Positions 1 through 6,602 of a stretch of 57,949 bases of DNA are shown piece after piece (within the stretch, counting starts at the first letter, position 1; each line of letters opens with the position of its first letter). The notes under the pieces were generated by a model. That model was not told the origin of the DNA, did no database searches, and saw nothing but the letters and a program-made list of their open reading frames with translations. Origin of the DNA: Ruminococcaceae bacterium UBA6416. GTDB taxonomy: Bacteria; Bacillota; Clostridia; Oscillospirales; Acutalibacteraceae. A program made the position numbers and the translations under genes. The stretch covers positions 1 to 57,949 of the forward strand of contig DJPI01000013.1 in NCBI GenBank assembly GCA_002438505.1. Direction: 5' to 3'.

Positions 1-427
1 CTTTTATATCATAGTTAACTATTTACTGAAAATGAAAGGCTTCATTTTCACGTTTTGCAATTCAAAAATTGTTTCGCAAAGTAACAATTCTATGATTACA
101 CCGCAATTTTTATTTTTAGAGTTAATTTTCGGTCACAATTACATCATATTTTCTCTCTGTTTTTATATGAAATTTTTTAAGGTGGTTTTGAAACAAGGCA
201 ATGCTCAGGTTGGAAAAGTGTGTGAGGTTGGGCGTTTTGCATTGCCGGGTTAGTGGTGAAATAATCGTTTTCCCCTGCTTGATTAGAAAAGAGGCAATTA
301 AATAACAGCCGCCTGACATATCAAAGAAGCTAACAGCCGTGAAAAGGTTTGGAGGTTTAAAGCCCCTCTTATCTCCCCCCCACGGCTAAAAAACGTATGC
401 CCTGAACGGGGCTTAATCAGTCAGTCC
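1..427. other. AT-rich left flank, no gene recognised
   Basis: No open frame here has a convincing ribosome binding site or recognisable protein. Two things are visible. A perfect inverted repeat with 10-bp arms and a 4-base loop lies at 27-50. A GCCCC/GGGC hairpin at about 396-412, followed on the minus strand by a T-rich stretch, could terminate the leftward fic transcript. The stretch belongs to the integrated element, whose left end lies outside the window. Confidence 0.4.
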
Positions 428-1036
428 TCACTTTATATCTTCAGCCTTGAAAACATTGTAGCCCTCATAATGATAGCTTGCATCAATGCCTTTCATATAG
501 ATTTCTCTGTCGTTGATTTTATCGGTCAGCGCAGCTTTGAGCAAAACTTTGATTTCAACGTCCTTTATCGGGCTGCGCTCCATTGCAAGAAGATAATCAT
601 TTTTATCAACCTTGCTCCAATCAACAACCTGTTTCAGCTCTTTTTTCAAAATGCAGTCAAGCCAAATTCTTGCGCTTCTGCCGTTACCTTCTCTGAACGG
701 GTGAGCAATATTCATCTCAACATATTTTTCAACGATTTCATCAAATGTTGACTGAGGCATAACGTCAATGTTTTTCAATGCTGCCTCAAGATACATCACC
801 GGAGCAAAACGAAAGTTGCCCTTTGCTATATTCACGGTTCGTATCTTTCCGGCAAACTCATAAATGTCACCGAACAGATAGCTGTGTATTTTTTGAAGTG
901 CGGAAAATGTACCGACATCAAAGGTATCAATCGTACCGCTTTCAAAAAGTTCAACGGCTTTTTTCTTGCTTATTCTCTCTTCTTCTCTTGCAAGTTCAGA
1001 AGAATCTGTTAAGCCTAATTTATTTTCAAGTACCAA
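428..1036 (-). CDS. fic: Fic-domain protein (probable AMPylase/toxin)
   Basis: The 202-residue protein carries the canonical Fic motif HPFREGNGRSAR (about residues 112-123), with the catalytic His, the phosphate-binding GNGR loop and both Arg residues intact. Fic proteins transfer AMP or another nucleotide monophosphate to a hydroxyl side chain of a target protein. A clear (S/T)xxxE(G/N) inhibitory helix was not identified, though the N-terminus is helical and Glu-rich. The gene starts 4 bp after the stop of an XRE regulator and is surely co-transcribed with it. That is the layout of a toxin with an upstream DNA-binding antitoxin or repressor. It is encoded in an AT-rich integrated element. 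The function as a toxin is inferred; the family assignment is firm. Confidence 0.88.
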   Translation of the reverse strand: MVLENKLGLTDSSELAREEERISKKKAVELFESGTIDTFDVGTFSALQKIHSYLFGDIYEFAGKIRTVNIAKGNFRFAPVMYLEAALKNIDVMPQSTFDEIVEKYVEMNIAHPFREGNGRSARIWLDCILKKELKQVVDWSKVDKNDYLLAMERSPIKDVEIKVLLKAALTDKINDREIYMKGIDASYHYEGYNVFKAEDIK

Positions 1037-1039
1037 AGC

Positions 1040-1264
1040 TCACACCTCACTTGATTGTTCATCGTCAACATACTCGATGATGTCTCCGGGCTGACAGTCT
1101 AATAATCTGCAAATGGTATCAAGTGTATTCCATGAAACCATCTGCCCCTGTCTTAACTTTTGAAGCATGGATTCCCCCATTATTTTATCTTGTCTGATAC
1201 GGCTTGTGTTATAGCCTTTTTCTTTCAACAATTTTATGACATCGACTTTATAAGTAAACGGCAT
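1040..1264 (-). CDS. XRE-family HTH regulator, partner of Fic
   Basis: This 74-residue protein is almost entirely one Cro/C1-type helix-turn-helix: YKVDVIKLLKEKGY, a recognition region near MLQKLRQGQ, then the typical TLDTICRLLDCQPGDIIEYV ending. A GGAG site sits 8 bases before the ATG. It is the first gene of a two-gene operon with fic. Its promoter (1322-1350) is bracketed by two copies of a 17-bp palindrome, at 1284-1300 and 1361-1377, and eight more copies lie further upstream, so it is the obvious candidate to bind them. It is related in sequence to the other small XRE protein at 48152-48352. Confidence 0.85.
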   Translation of the reverse strand: MPFTYKVDVIKLLKEKGYNTSRIRQDKIMGESMLQKLRQGQMVSWNTLDTICRLLDCQPGDIIEYVDDEQSSEV

Positions 1265-1321
1265 ATAAGCATCTCCATTGTTACACCTGTTTCAGGTGTT
1301 GTTTGTTTTTGTCTTTGTTCA

Positions 1322-1350
1322 ATTATAGTACATTCTGCGGTTATTTTCAA
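1322..1350 (-). promoter_or_regulatory. sigma-A promoter of XRE-fic
   Basis: Read on the minus strand: TTGAAA, 17-base spacer, TATAAT. The predicted start near 1315 leaves a 50-base leader. Palindrome copy S1 (1284-1300) falls inside that leader and copy S2 (1361-1377) lies just upstream of the -35 box, so a protein bound to both would bracket the promoter. Confidence 0.7.
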
Positions 1351-1420
1351 GCGACAATATACACTAATATTAGGTGTATATTTTGTAAACTGTTACAACA
1401 TTTTTCATAGATTTATAGCT

Positions 1421-1449
1421 AGTGACCCTAACTATTAATGAGGGTCACT
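1421..1449. repeat. 29-bp imperfect palindrome, copy 1
   Basis: AGTGACCCT and AGGGTCACT form 9-bp inverted arms around 11 bases. A second copy, matching at 25 of 29 positions, is at 2850-2878. The two flank the cargo ORFs between the XRE-fic module and the resolvase. No T-tract follows, so a simple terminator is less likely than a protein or recombinase site. Confidence 0.6.
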
Positions 1450-1693
1450 TCAAAAACTGAACAGAATATTACACCTTTATTAAGTGTAACCATATGTAAA
1501 ATCAGAGCAATAATTACACTCAATCAAAGTGCAATGTATACACCTAGTTCGAGTGTATTTTATAACCTGCTGCAACACTTAATTACACTCGATTTAAGTT
1601 CAAGGTCTTGCACTTATATAAAGTGTGAACTACACTCAATAAAAGTGTATATTATGCACTAAAAGCAAGTGTAAATCTTGTGCATTTTGCATC

Positions 1694-1722
1694 TTGATTT
1701 ACACCTTAAACCAGTGTATATT
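1694..1722 (+). promoter_or_regulatory. rightward promoter overlapped by operator copy S10
   Basis: TTGATT, 17-base spacer, TATATT. Palindrome copy S10 (1701-1717) fills the spacer and touches the -10 box, so a bound protein would block polymerase. The promoter would drive the small ORFs that begin at 1759. Confidence 0.5.
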
Positions 1723-1758
1723 ATACTCATAACCACCCGATAAAAAAGAGGTGACCGC

Positions 1759-1911
1759 ATGATATTCCAGTCATCGCCTATTTTCTTTGGCGTATATATA
1801 CCGCTTGTGATTCTTTCGGTATTGGCAATAATTCATGAAGAAAAGCTGATTAAGATTGAGCAACGGATAAAGGAGTGTGTTTCTGCATTATGGCATCGGT
1901 TTTATTCTTGA
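1759..1911 (+). CDS. small single-span membrane protein, 50 aa
   Basis: The ATG is preceded by AGAGGTG at good spacing. The product starts with a hydrophobic stretch (about residues 8-25, VYIPLVILSVLAII in the core) and ends in a charged helix (EEKLIKIEQRIKE). I do not recognise a family. It is the first gene after the operator array and lies behind the promoter at 1694-1722. Size and layout resemble small membrane toxins of type I systems or small accessory proteins of mobile elements; neither role is shown. Confidence 0.5.
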   Translation: MIFQSSPIFFGVYIPLVILSVLAIIHEEKLIKIEQRIKECVSALWHRFYS

Positions 1912-1952
1912 TATTCATTATCATTTTAATCATTAAAAACAGAAATTCATAA
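1890..1952 (+). CDS. 20-aa hydrophobic peptide overlapping the previous ORF
   Basis: In a different frame from the 50-aa ORF it reads M-A-S, then a run of hydrophobic residues (VLFLIFIIILII), then KNRNS. An AAAGGAG sequence lies 14 bases upstream, which is long for initiation. The stop codon runs into a GC-rich hairpin at 1951-1978. A one-helix peptide with a basic tail directly before a stable hairpin is the shape of type I toxins in Bacillota. It could equally be a chance frame. Confidence 0.3.
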   Translation: MASVLFLIFIIILIIKNRNS

Positions 1953-1978
1953 GGGGATGACCGAAACGGTCACCCCTT
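1951..1978. terminator. GC-rich hairpin after the small peptides
   Basis: AAGGGG-TGACCG and CGGTCA-CCCCTT arms close on a GAAA-type loop with one bulged base. There is no strong T-tract on either side, so it may be an RNA stability element or structured 3' end rather than a classic terminator. The GGTGACC/GGTCACC core recurs in the 29-bp palindromes at 1421 and 2850. Confidence 0.45.
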
Positions 1979-1997
1979 GGGAAGGAGTGATAAGCAA

Positions 1998-2519
1998 ATG
2001 GCAGTAAAAACAAAAAAGAATGTACTTAACTTTGAAACAGCTATCAGTGAAGCGGCACCGTATTATGTCATCTTCGGATATAAATACAACTTCGGGAATG
2101 TACCGAGTATCGTTCTTGTTTCAAAAAGCTTTGAAGAAGTCAAGGACAGAATGAAAGAAATCATCAACGATGAGTTTTGTGTTGCAAAACGTATATACAA
2201 CGCTTATGAAATTAACTCGGTTTCATCAGGTATTGTTGATATCCCTCTTTTACTGAATGAGCAGTCAGGAAACAATAAACAAAGTCTGATTGACAAAGTT
2301 GACGGCATGAAACCGTTAGTGTTTCGCATTGAAGAAACAGACGAAACAGACAACGCCCTCATTTTTGAAAGCTCGTCTGTTGCCGAAACAAAGGCACAGG
2401 CAAAAGAGATTATGAAAGCTGAATCGACAGACGATAGCAGCAGTCACAAAGAGTACAAAATCAAAATTTGCGTATCGAACAAGGACACATTCAGAACAGT
2501 CTGTGTGTTGAATAAATAA
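1998..2519 (+). CDS. hypothetical protein with two similar segments
   Basis: I chose the ATG at 1998 (MAVKTKKN) because AAGGAG lies 10 bases upstream; the frame is open slightly further but without a site. The 173-residue soluble protein is acidic and not recognised. Two segments look alike: one around YYVIFGYKYNFGN...SFEEVKDRMKEII and one around LVFRIEETDETDN...SVAETKAQAKEIM. Each is a short strand-rich start followed by a helix ending in a run like K(E/D)xxKEI(I/M). The next gene carries a third such segment. Cargo of the integrated element. Confidence 0.65.
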   Translation: MAVKTKKNVLNFETAISEAAPYYVIFGYKYNFGNVPSIVLVSKSFEEVKDRMKEIINDEFCVAKRIYNAYEINSVSSGIVDIPLLLNEQSGNNKQSLIDKVDGMKPLVFRIEETDETDNALIFESSSVAETKAQAKEIMKAESTDDSSSHKEYKIKICVSNKDTFRTVCVLNK

Positions 2520-2535
2520 GACGGAGGTATTTAAA

Positions 2536-2832
2536 ATGAACATATCAGCAGAAATCAAAGAACTTGAAAAGAGGTTATCGGAAAACAAGCCTGTTTACAG
2601 AATTTGGGCAAACATGGAAAGCGGAGATGATATAGAGATATTCAGCTCGCTGTCTGCCGAGGAAACTCAAAAAGAGATGATTGAAATCATCAAAGAAAGC
2701 AGCTGTACCGGTAATGAAAAAATCTCTTGCGATGATGACCTTTTCATTGTTGAAAGCTATGCAATAACAATCGGCGCACCGGAAAACTATGTCTTTATAT
2801 ATACTCCGCCGAAAAGGCATATCAAAAGCTGA
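2536..2832 (+). CDS. hypothetical protein, one copy of the same segment
   Basis: 98 residues, start supported by GGAGG at 2523-2527. The pattern VYRIWANMESGDDIEIFSS then a helix AEETQKEMIEIIKES resembles the second half of the preceding protein (1998-2519), which suggests an origin by domain duplication. It lies 16 bases after that gene and is likely co-transcribed. No family recognised. Confidence 0.6.
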   Translation: MNISAEIKELEKRLSENKPVYRIWANMESGDDIEIFSSLSAEETQKEMIEIIKESSCTGNEKISCDDDLFIVESYAITIGAPENYVFIYTPPKRHIKS

Positions 2833-2849
2833 AACCAAATGAGACGAAA

Positions 2850-2878
2850 AGTGACCCTTACTACTAATCAGAGTCACT
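2850..2878. repeat. 29-bp imperfect palindrome, copy 2
   Basis: AGTGACCCT...AGAGTCACT matches copy 1 (1421-1449) at 25 of 29 positions. It lies just after the cargo ORFs and about 200 bases before the resolvase gene. Confidence 0.6.
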
Positions 2879-2908
2879 CTGATGGGCTTAGTGGCATTCA
2901 AAAAATAT

Positions 2909-2937
2909 AAGGCGGTTTCAATGCCGCCTTAACTTTT
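2909..2937 (+). terminator. rho-independent terminator after the cargo ORFs
   Basis: AAGGCGG and CCGCCTT arms with an 8-base loop, then AACTTTT. It ends the transcript of the 1998-2832 genes. Confidence 0.7.
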
Positions 2938-2948
2938 AAGTTTGTGTG

Positions 2949-3038
2949 TTTGCAAAAGTGTACTTTTTTAAACAGCCGAAAGTACCTCTCAATTCTGTTT
3001 GTAAATCACACATTCATTTTTGCAAACATATTTGTAAA
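2949..3038. repeat. four TTTRYAAA octamers upstream of the resolvase
   Basis: TTTGCAAA at 2949 and 3019 and TTTGTAAA at 2998 and 3031; a related TTTTTAAA follows near 3050. Steps between copies are 49, 21 and 12 bases. They lie in the resolvase promoter region and could be operator or recombination subsites, but AT-rich sequence makes chance copies possible. Confidence 0.35.
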
Positions 3039-3079
3039 CGCCGAGAACATTTTTAAACACAATTACAGGAGATAAAATA

Positions 3080-3724
3080 ATGAGTAAATCAGTGGGTTAT
3101 GCAAGAGTAAGCACCAAAGAACAAAATCTCGAACGGCAAATTAAAGCGTTATCCGAATACGTTGACGAAAGCATGATAGTTACCGACAAAGCAAGCGGAA
3201 AAGATTTAAACCGTCCCGGTTATCAGTCATTGAAATACGGCATTGGCAAACTCGCCGAGGGAGACACACTGTATATTAAGTCAATCGACAGACTGAGCCG
3301 AAACAAAGAACAGGCAAAGGAAGAATTGCGATACTATCAAAAAATCGGTGTCAGGGTAAAGATACTTGACATTCCAACCACAATGGCAGAAATTCAGCCG
3401 GGACAGGAATGGATAATCGACATGATTAACAACATCATCATTGAGGTACTTTCAAGCGTTGCAGAAAATGAACGGCAGACAATCAGACAGCGACAGCGAG
3501 AAGGTTACGATGCAATGAAAACAACCGCTGATGGGAAACGAATCAGCAGCAAGACCGGAAATGTTGTCGGCAGACCGAAAGCTGCTTTTCCATCAAATTG
3601 GAATGAAGTATATCATCAATGGAAAAGCGGTGTAATCACTGCAAACAAAGCTATGGAAATGCTTAATCTTAAAAGGAATACGTTTTACAAGCTTGCAAAG
3701 GAATATGCGGAAAACAATTTATGA
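3080..3724 (+). CDS. serine recombinase, resolvase/invertase family
   Basis: 214 residues. The N-terminal catalytic domain begins VGYARVSTKEQNLERQ, with the nucleophilic Ser in ARVST (residue 10), and continues with the SIDRLSRNKEQ block that carries catalytic Arg residues. The linker helix ENERQTIRQRQREG is followed by a C-terminal Hin-type helix-turn-helix (about 170-214). The length is usual for small resolvases. It sits directly before the tyrosine integrase, its stop overlapping an ATG of that frame. A role in resolving element multimers or in site-specific inversion is likely. Confidence 0.9.
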   Translation: MSKSVGYARVSTKEQNLERQIKALSEYVDESMIVTDKASGKDLNRPGYQSLKYGIGKLAEGDTLYIKSIDRLSRNKEQAKEELRYYQKIGVRVKILDIPTTMAEIQPGQEWIIDMINNIIIEVLSSVAENERQTIRQRQREGYDAMKTTADGKRISSKTGNVVGRPKAAFPSNWNEVYHQWKSGVITANKAMEMLNLKRNTFYKLAKEYAENNL

Positions 3725-3912
3725 GGGCAAAAAAGAAGCAACGGAGTAAAAAACCGCTGCTTTTTGTGTACGGGGGTATATTACATCTTGGTACGATTAT
3801 GAGGGCGGTGGAAAAGAGAAATGTGACGGTGTTCACTGTCGGCGGAATTTTCTTGACACTTGAATTTGCGTGTGATATTTTAGATATAAAGAACTATCGG
3901 AGGCTAAAAACA

Positions 3913-4974
3913 ATGGCAGTATTTAAAAATAATAAGCGTGGCACTTGGACTTGTAAATTTTATTATACAGATTGGACTGGCAAACGTAAGCAAAAGAAAA
4001 AAGAGGGGTTCAGAACAAAAAAAGAAGCTCAAGCTTTTGAAGCAGACTTTTTAAACAGTTGTAAAACTGATGTTGATATTACATTTTCAAATTTAGTAAA
4101 CGCATATATGGAGGATTGCAAAGTCCGTTTAAAACCCACCACATACAACCACAAAGAGCATATAATAAGAACTAAGTTGTTGCCATATTTCGGCAATTTA
4201 CCTTTAAATGCTATTGATGTGGCAATCGTTAGAAAATGGCAAAATGAAATTATTGCAAGTGATAAAAACTATTCGCCAACATATCAAAAATCAATACACA
4301 ATCAGTTATCAGCAATATTAAATTATGCTGTAAAGTATTACGGGTTAACAAGCAATGCAGCAGCAAAATGCGGAAGTATAGGAAGAAAAAATGCTGATAA
4401 AATGGACTTTTGGACGGTGGTGGAATTTCAGCAATTTATAAAATCTGTTACAGATGACACTACTGCCAAAACAATTTTTTACCTTTTCTTTTACAGTGGC
4501 ATCAGAGAGGGCGAACTTCTTGCTTTAACGCTAAATGATTTTAACTTTGAAGATAATACTGTATCTATCAACAAAACTTATGTTAGATTAGATGGTAAGG
4601 ACATTATACAAGAGCCGAAAACCAAAAAAAGCAAAAGAATAGTATCACTCCCAAAACAAATTATGGAAATGATACTTGACTATTCAAAACAGCTATATGA
4701 ATATCAGCCTACAGAACGGTTGTTCTGCGTTACAAAAAATTATTTGTTACGTAAAATGGAAAAATACTGTAAATTGTCAGGTGTAAAGAAAATAAGAATA
4801 CACGATTTAAGACATAGCTATGCAAGTATGCTTATTGAATTAGGTGTGCCGCCGTTAGAGATACAAGAAAGATTAGGGCATGAAGATATTCAAACAACAT
4901 TGAACACATATTCCCATCTGTACCCAAATAAACATTATGAAACAACCGAGAAGCTTGAAAAGCTCATAACATAG
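3913..4974 (+). CDS. int: tyrosine integrase of the guaA-inserted element
   Basis: I start at 3913 (MAVFKNNKRGTW) because CGGAGG lies 10 bases upstream and the product then begins with the usual arm-type DNA-binding domain; the frame is open back to 3721 but that part resembles nothing. Of 353 residues, the first ~60 bind arm sites, the next ~100 are the core-binding SAM-like domain, and the rest is catalytic. The catalytic residues appear in GIREGELL (Arg), HDLRHSYA (His-x-x-Arg), LGHED (His) and the Tyr of NTYSHLYP. The gene points at the 3' end of guaA 75 bases away, so it probably integrates there. Confidence 0.92.
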   Translation: MAVFKNNKRGTWTCKFYYTDWTGKRKQKKKEGFRTKKEAQAFEADFLNSCKTDVDITFSNLVNAYMEDCKVRLKPTTYNHKEHIIRTKLLPYFGNLPLNAIDVAIVRKWQNEIIASDKNYSPTYQKSIHNQLSAILNYAVKYYGLTSNAAAKCGSIGRKNADKMDFWTVVEFQQFIKSVTDDTTAKTIFYLFFYSGIREGELLALTLNDFNFEDNTVSINKTYVRLDGKDIIQEPKTKKSKRIVSLPKQIMEMILDYSKQLYEYQPTERLFCVTKNYLLRKMEKYCKLSGVKKIRIHDLRHSYASMLIELGVPPLEIQERLGHEDIQTTLNTYSHLYPNKHYETTEKLEKLIT

Positions 4975-5006
4975 TACGTTCTTAGTACACCACACAAAAT
5001 AAACAT

Positions 5007-5045
5007 CCCGAAAGTCCTGTGTTTACAAGGCTTTCGGGGTTTATT
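5007..5045. terminator. terminator between int and guaA
   Basis: CCCGAAAG and CTTTCGGG arms, extended by CCTGT/ACA-GG inside, followed by GTTTATT on the plus strand and preceded by A-rich sequence. It serves the converging int and guaA transcripts. Confidence 0.75.
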
Positions 5046-5047
5046 GA

Positions 5048-5075
5048 TATTATTCCCACTCGACGGTCGCGGGGG
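5048..5075. other. att: probable attachment site at the 3' end of guaA
   Basis: The last codons of guaA (encoding TVEWE and the stop) directly face the integrase gene. The 3' end of guaA is a known insertion hotspot for genomic islands, whose integrases restore the gene end. No second copy of this sequence was seen in 1-4970, so the other att site must lie beyond the left edge of the window. The exact core cannot be fixed from one end. Confidence 0.55.
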
Positions 5076-6585
5076 GTTTACTTGTAATGTCATAAGCAAC
5101 GCGGTTGATGCCCTTGACCTCATTTGTGATACGGTTTGACGCCTTTGCAAGAAGCTCATACGGAATGTGTGCCCAGTCGGCCGTCATGAAGTTGTCCGTT
5201 GTCACGGCGCGCAAAACAAGCAGCCTTTCATATGTCCTGTGGTCGCCCATTACTCCGACACTTCTCAGGTCGGTAATGACCGCAAAATACTGGGAAAGCT
5301 TGTCCGCATAACCGCCCTTTTCCATCTCCTCGCGGAAAATTGCGTCCGCACGCTGGAGAATGTCAATCTTCTCCTCGGTGATTGCGCCGATAATGCGGAT
5401 TCCGAGTCCCGGACCCGGGAACGGCTGGCGCCAAACAAGCTCTTTCGGTATTCCGAGCTTTTCACCAACGCGGCGAACCTCATCCTTAAACAGGCTCTTG
5501 AGCGGCTCAATGATGCCCGCAAACTTGATGTCATCCGGCATTTTGACCTTGTTGTGGTGGGTCTTAATTGTGTCCGCATCGCCTTTTCCGGATTCAATGC
5601 AGTCGGGATAAATTGTTCCCTGAGCAAAAAAGCCCTCATCCGCGTTCTTTTTGATCTCGTCCCAGAATACTTTGTAAAACTCGGTTCCGATTATCTTCCG
5701 CTTTTCCTCCGGGTCGGTGACGTCCTTCAGCTTTTCAAGGAAAGCGTCTTTTGCATTGACTCTGACAAAGTTCATGTCAAAAAGCTTAACAAAGGTGTTT
5801 TCAACCTCATCTCCCTCATTGAGACGCATAAGGCCGTGGTCAACAAAAACGCAGGTCAGCTGCTTTCCGACCGCCTTTGAAACAAGCGCAGCGGTAACAG
5901 CGGAGTCAACGCCGCCTGAAAGGCCGAGAATGACCTTTTTGCTTCCGATTTCCCGGCGCAGCTCGGCAACGGTTGTGTCAATGAAGCTGTCCATCACCCA
6001 GTCTCCGGTGCATTTGCAGACTTCATAAAGGAAATTATGAAGAATCTGCCGGCCGAACTCACAGTGAGTGACCTCCGGGTGGAACTGAACGGCATAAATG
6101 TTCTTTTCCGTGTTCTGCATTGCGGCGCAGGGACAGTCAGACGTTCTTCCGATAACATCATAGCCGTCCGGCGCCTTTGAAATGTAATCCGTGTGGCTCA
6201 TCCATACGGTGCTCTTTTTGTTTATGCCCTTGAACAAAAGGTTGTCCGTTTCTGCGGTGAGCTCAATTTTTCCGTACTCACTGACCGGCGCCGTTGAAAC
6301 CTCGCCTTTTTCCATGTATGCAATGAGCTGACAGCCGTAACAGATTCCGAGAACCGGAACGCCGATTTTCAGTATCTCCTCCGCGTAATGCGGTGACTTG
6401 GGATCATATACACTGTTCGGGCCGCCGGTGAAAATGATTCCCTTATAGCCGCCCTCCTTGATTTTTTCAAGCGGAACTGTGTACGGAAGAATTTCCGCAT
6501 AGACCTTTTCGTCTCTGACTCTGCGCGCAATGAGCTGATTATACTGACCGCCAAAATCAAGAACAAGAATTTTTTCGTTCGCCAT
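5050..6585 (-). CDS. guaA: GMP synthase (glutamine-hydrolysing)
   Basis: 511 residues, full length. An N-terminal class I glutamine amidotransferase domain has its nucleophile in GICYGCQ (Cys82) and His/Glu in FHPEVTH. It is followed by the ATP pyrophosphatase domain with the PP-loop LGLSGGVDSAV and the C-terminal dimerisation domain ending in the conserved KPPATVEWE. The enzyme converts XMP, ATP and glutamine to GMP. It lies 17 bases after purA in the same direction, so both exits of the IMP branch point are in one transcript. Its 3' end is the insertion site of the neighbouring element, and the reading frame is intact. Confidence 0.97.
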   Translation of the reverse strand: MANEKILVLDFGGQYNQLIARRVRDEKVYAEILPYTVPLEKIKEGGYKGIIFTGGPNSVYDPKSPHYAEEILKIGVPVLGICYGCQLIAYMEKGEVSTAPVSEYGKIELTAETDNLLFKGINKKSTVWMSHTDYISKAPDGYDVIGRTSDCPCAAMQNTEKNIYAVQFHPEVTHCEFGRQILHNFLYEVCKCTGDWVMDSFIDTTVAELRREIGSKKVILGLSGGVDSAVTAALVSKAVGKQLTCVFVDHGLMRLNEGDEVENTFVKLFDMNFVRVNAKDAFLEKLKDVTDPEEKRKIIGTEFYKVFWDEIKKNADEGFFAQGTIYPDCIESGKGDADTIKTHHNKVKMPDDIKFAGIIEPLKSLFKDEVRRVGEKLGIPKELVWRQPFPGPGLGIRIIGAITEEKIDILQRADAIFREEMEKGGYADKLSQYFAVITDLRSVGVMGDHRTYERLLVLRAVTTDNFMTADWAHIPYELLAKASNRITNEVKGINRVAYDITSKPPATVEWE

Positions 6586-6602
6586 TAAACTGCCTCCGCC
6601 TT

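Larger units (their letters stand above)
1284..1717. repeat. ten-copy palindromic operator/iteron array
   Basis: Ten copies of ACACY-N7-RGTGT (17 bp) start at 1284, 1361, 1471, 1516, 1540, 1585, 1610, 1632, 1656 and 1701. Copy 1284 is a perfect inverted repeat with 7-bp arms. Copies at 1516, 1585, 1610 and 1656 carry one or more deviations in one half-site. From 1471 to 1701 the steps are 45, 24, 45, 25, 22, 24 and 45 bases, which fits a 23-bp grid of 11 slots with three slots empty (near 1494, 1563 and 1678). The copies cover the leftward XRE-fic promoter and a rightward promoter. An operator array for the adjacent XRE protein is most likely; a partition or replication iteron array is the main alternative. 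Confidence 0.85.

Noticed and set aside
1438..1662. 74-aa plus-strand ORF across the operator array
   Set aside because: It is an artefact of the repeats, has no ribosome binding site and no protein-like composition.
1284..1717. CRISPR array
   Set aside because: The repeats are palindromic 17-mers with variable centres and 5-28-base gaps; there are no constant repeats with unique spacers and no cas genes.
3721..3912. N-terminal extension of the integrase
   Set aside because: The 64 extra residues resemble no integrase domain, while CGGAGG precedes the ATG at 3913, where the normal arm-binding domain begins.
5167..5880. 237-aa plus-strand ORF opposite guaA
   Set aside because: Antisense shadow of a conserved gene, with no own ribosome binding site or family.
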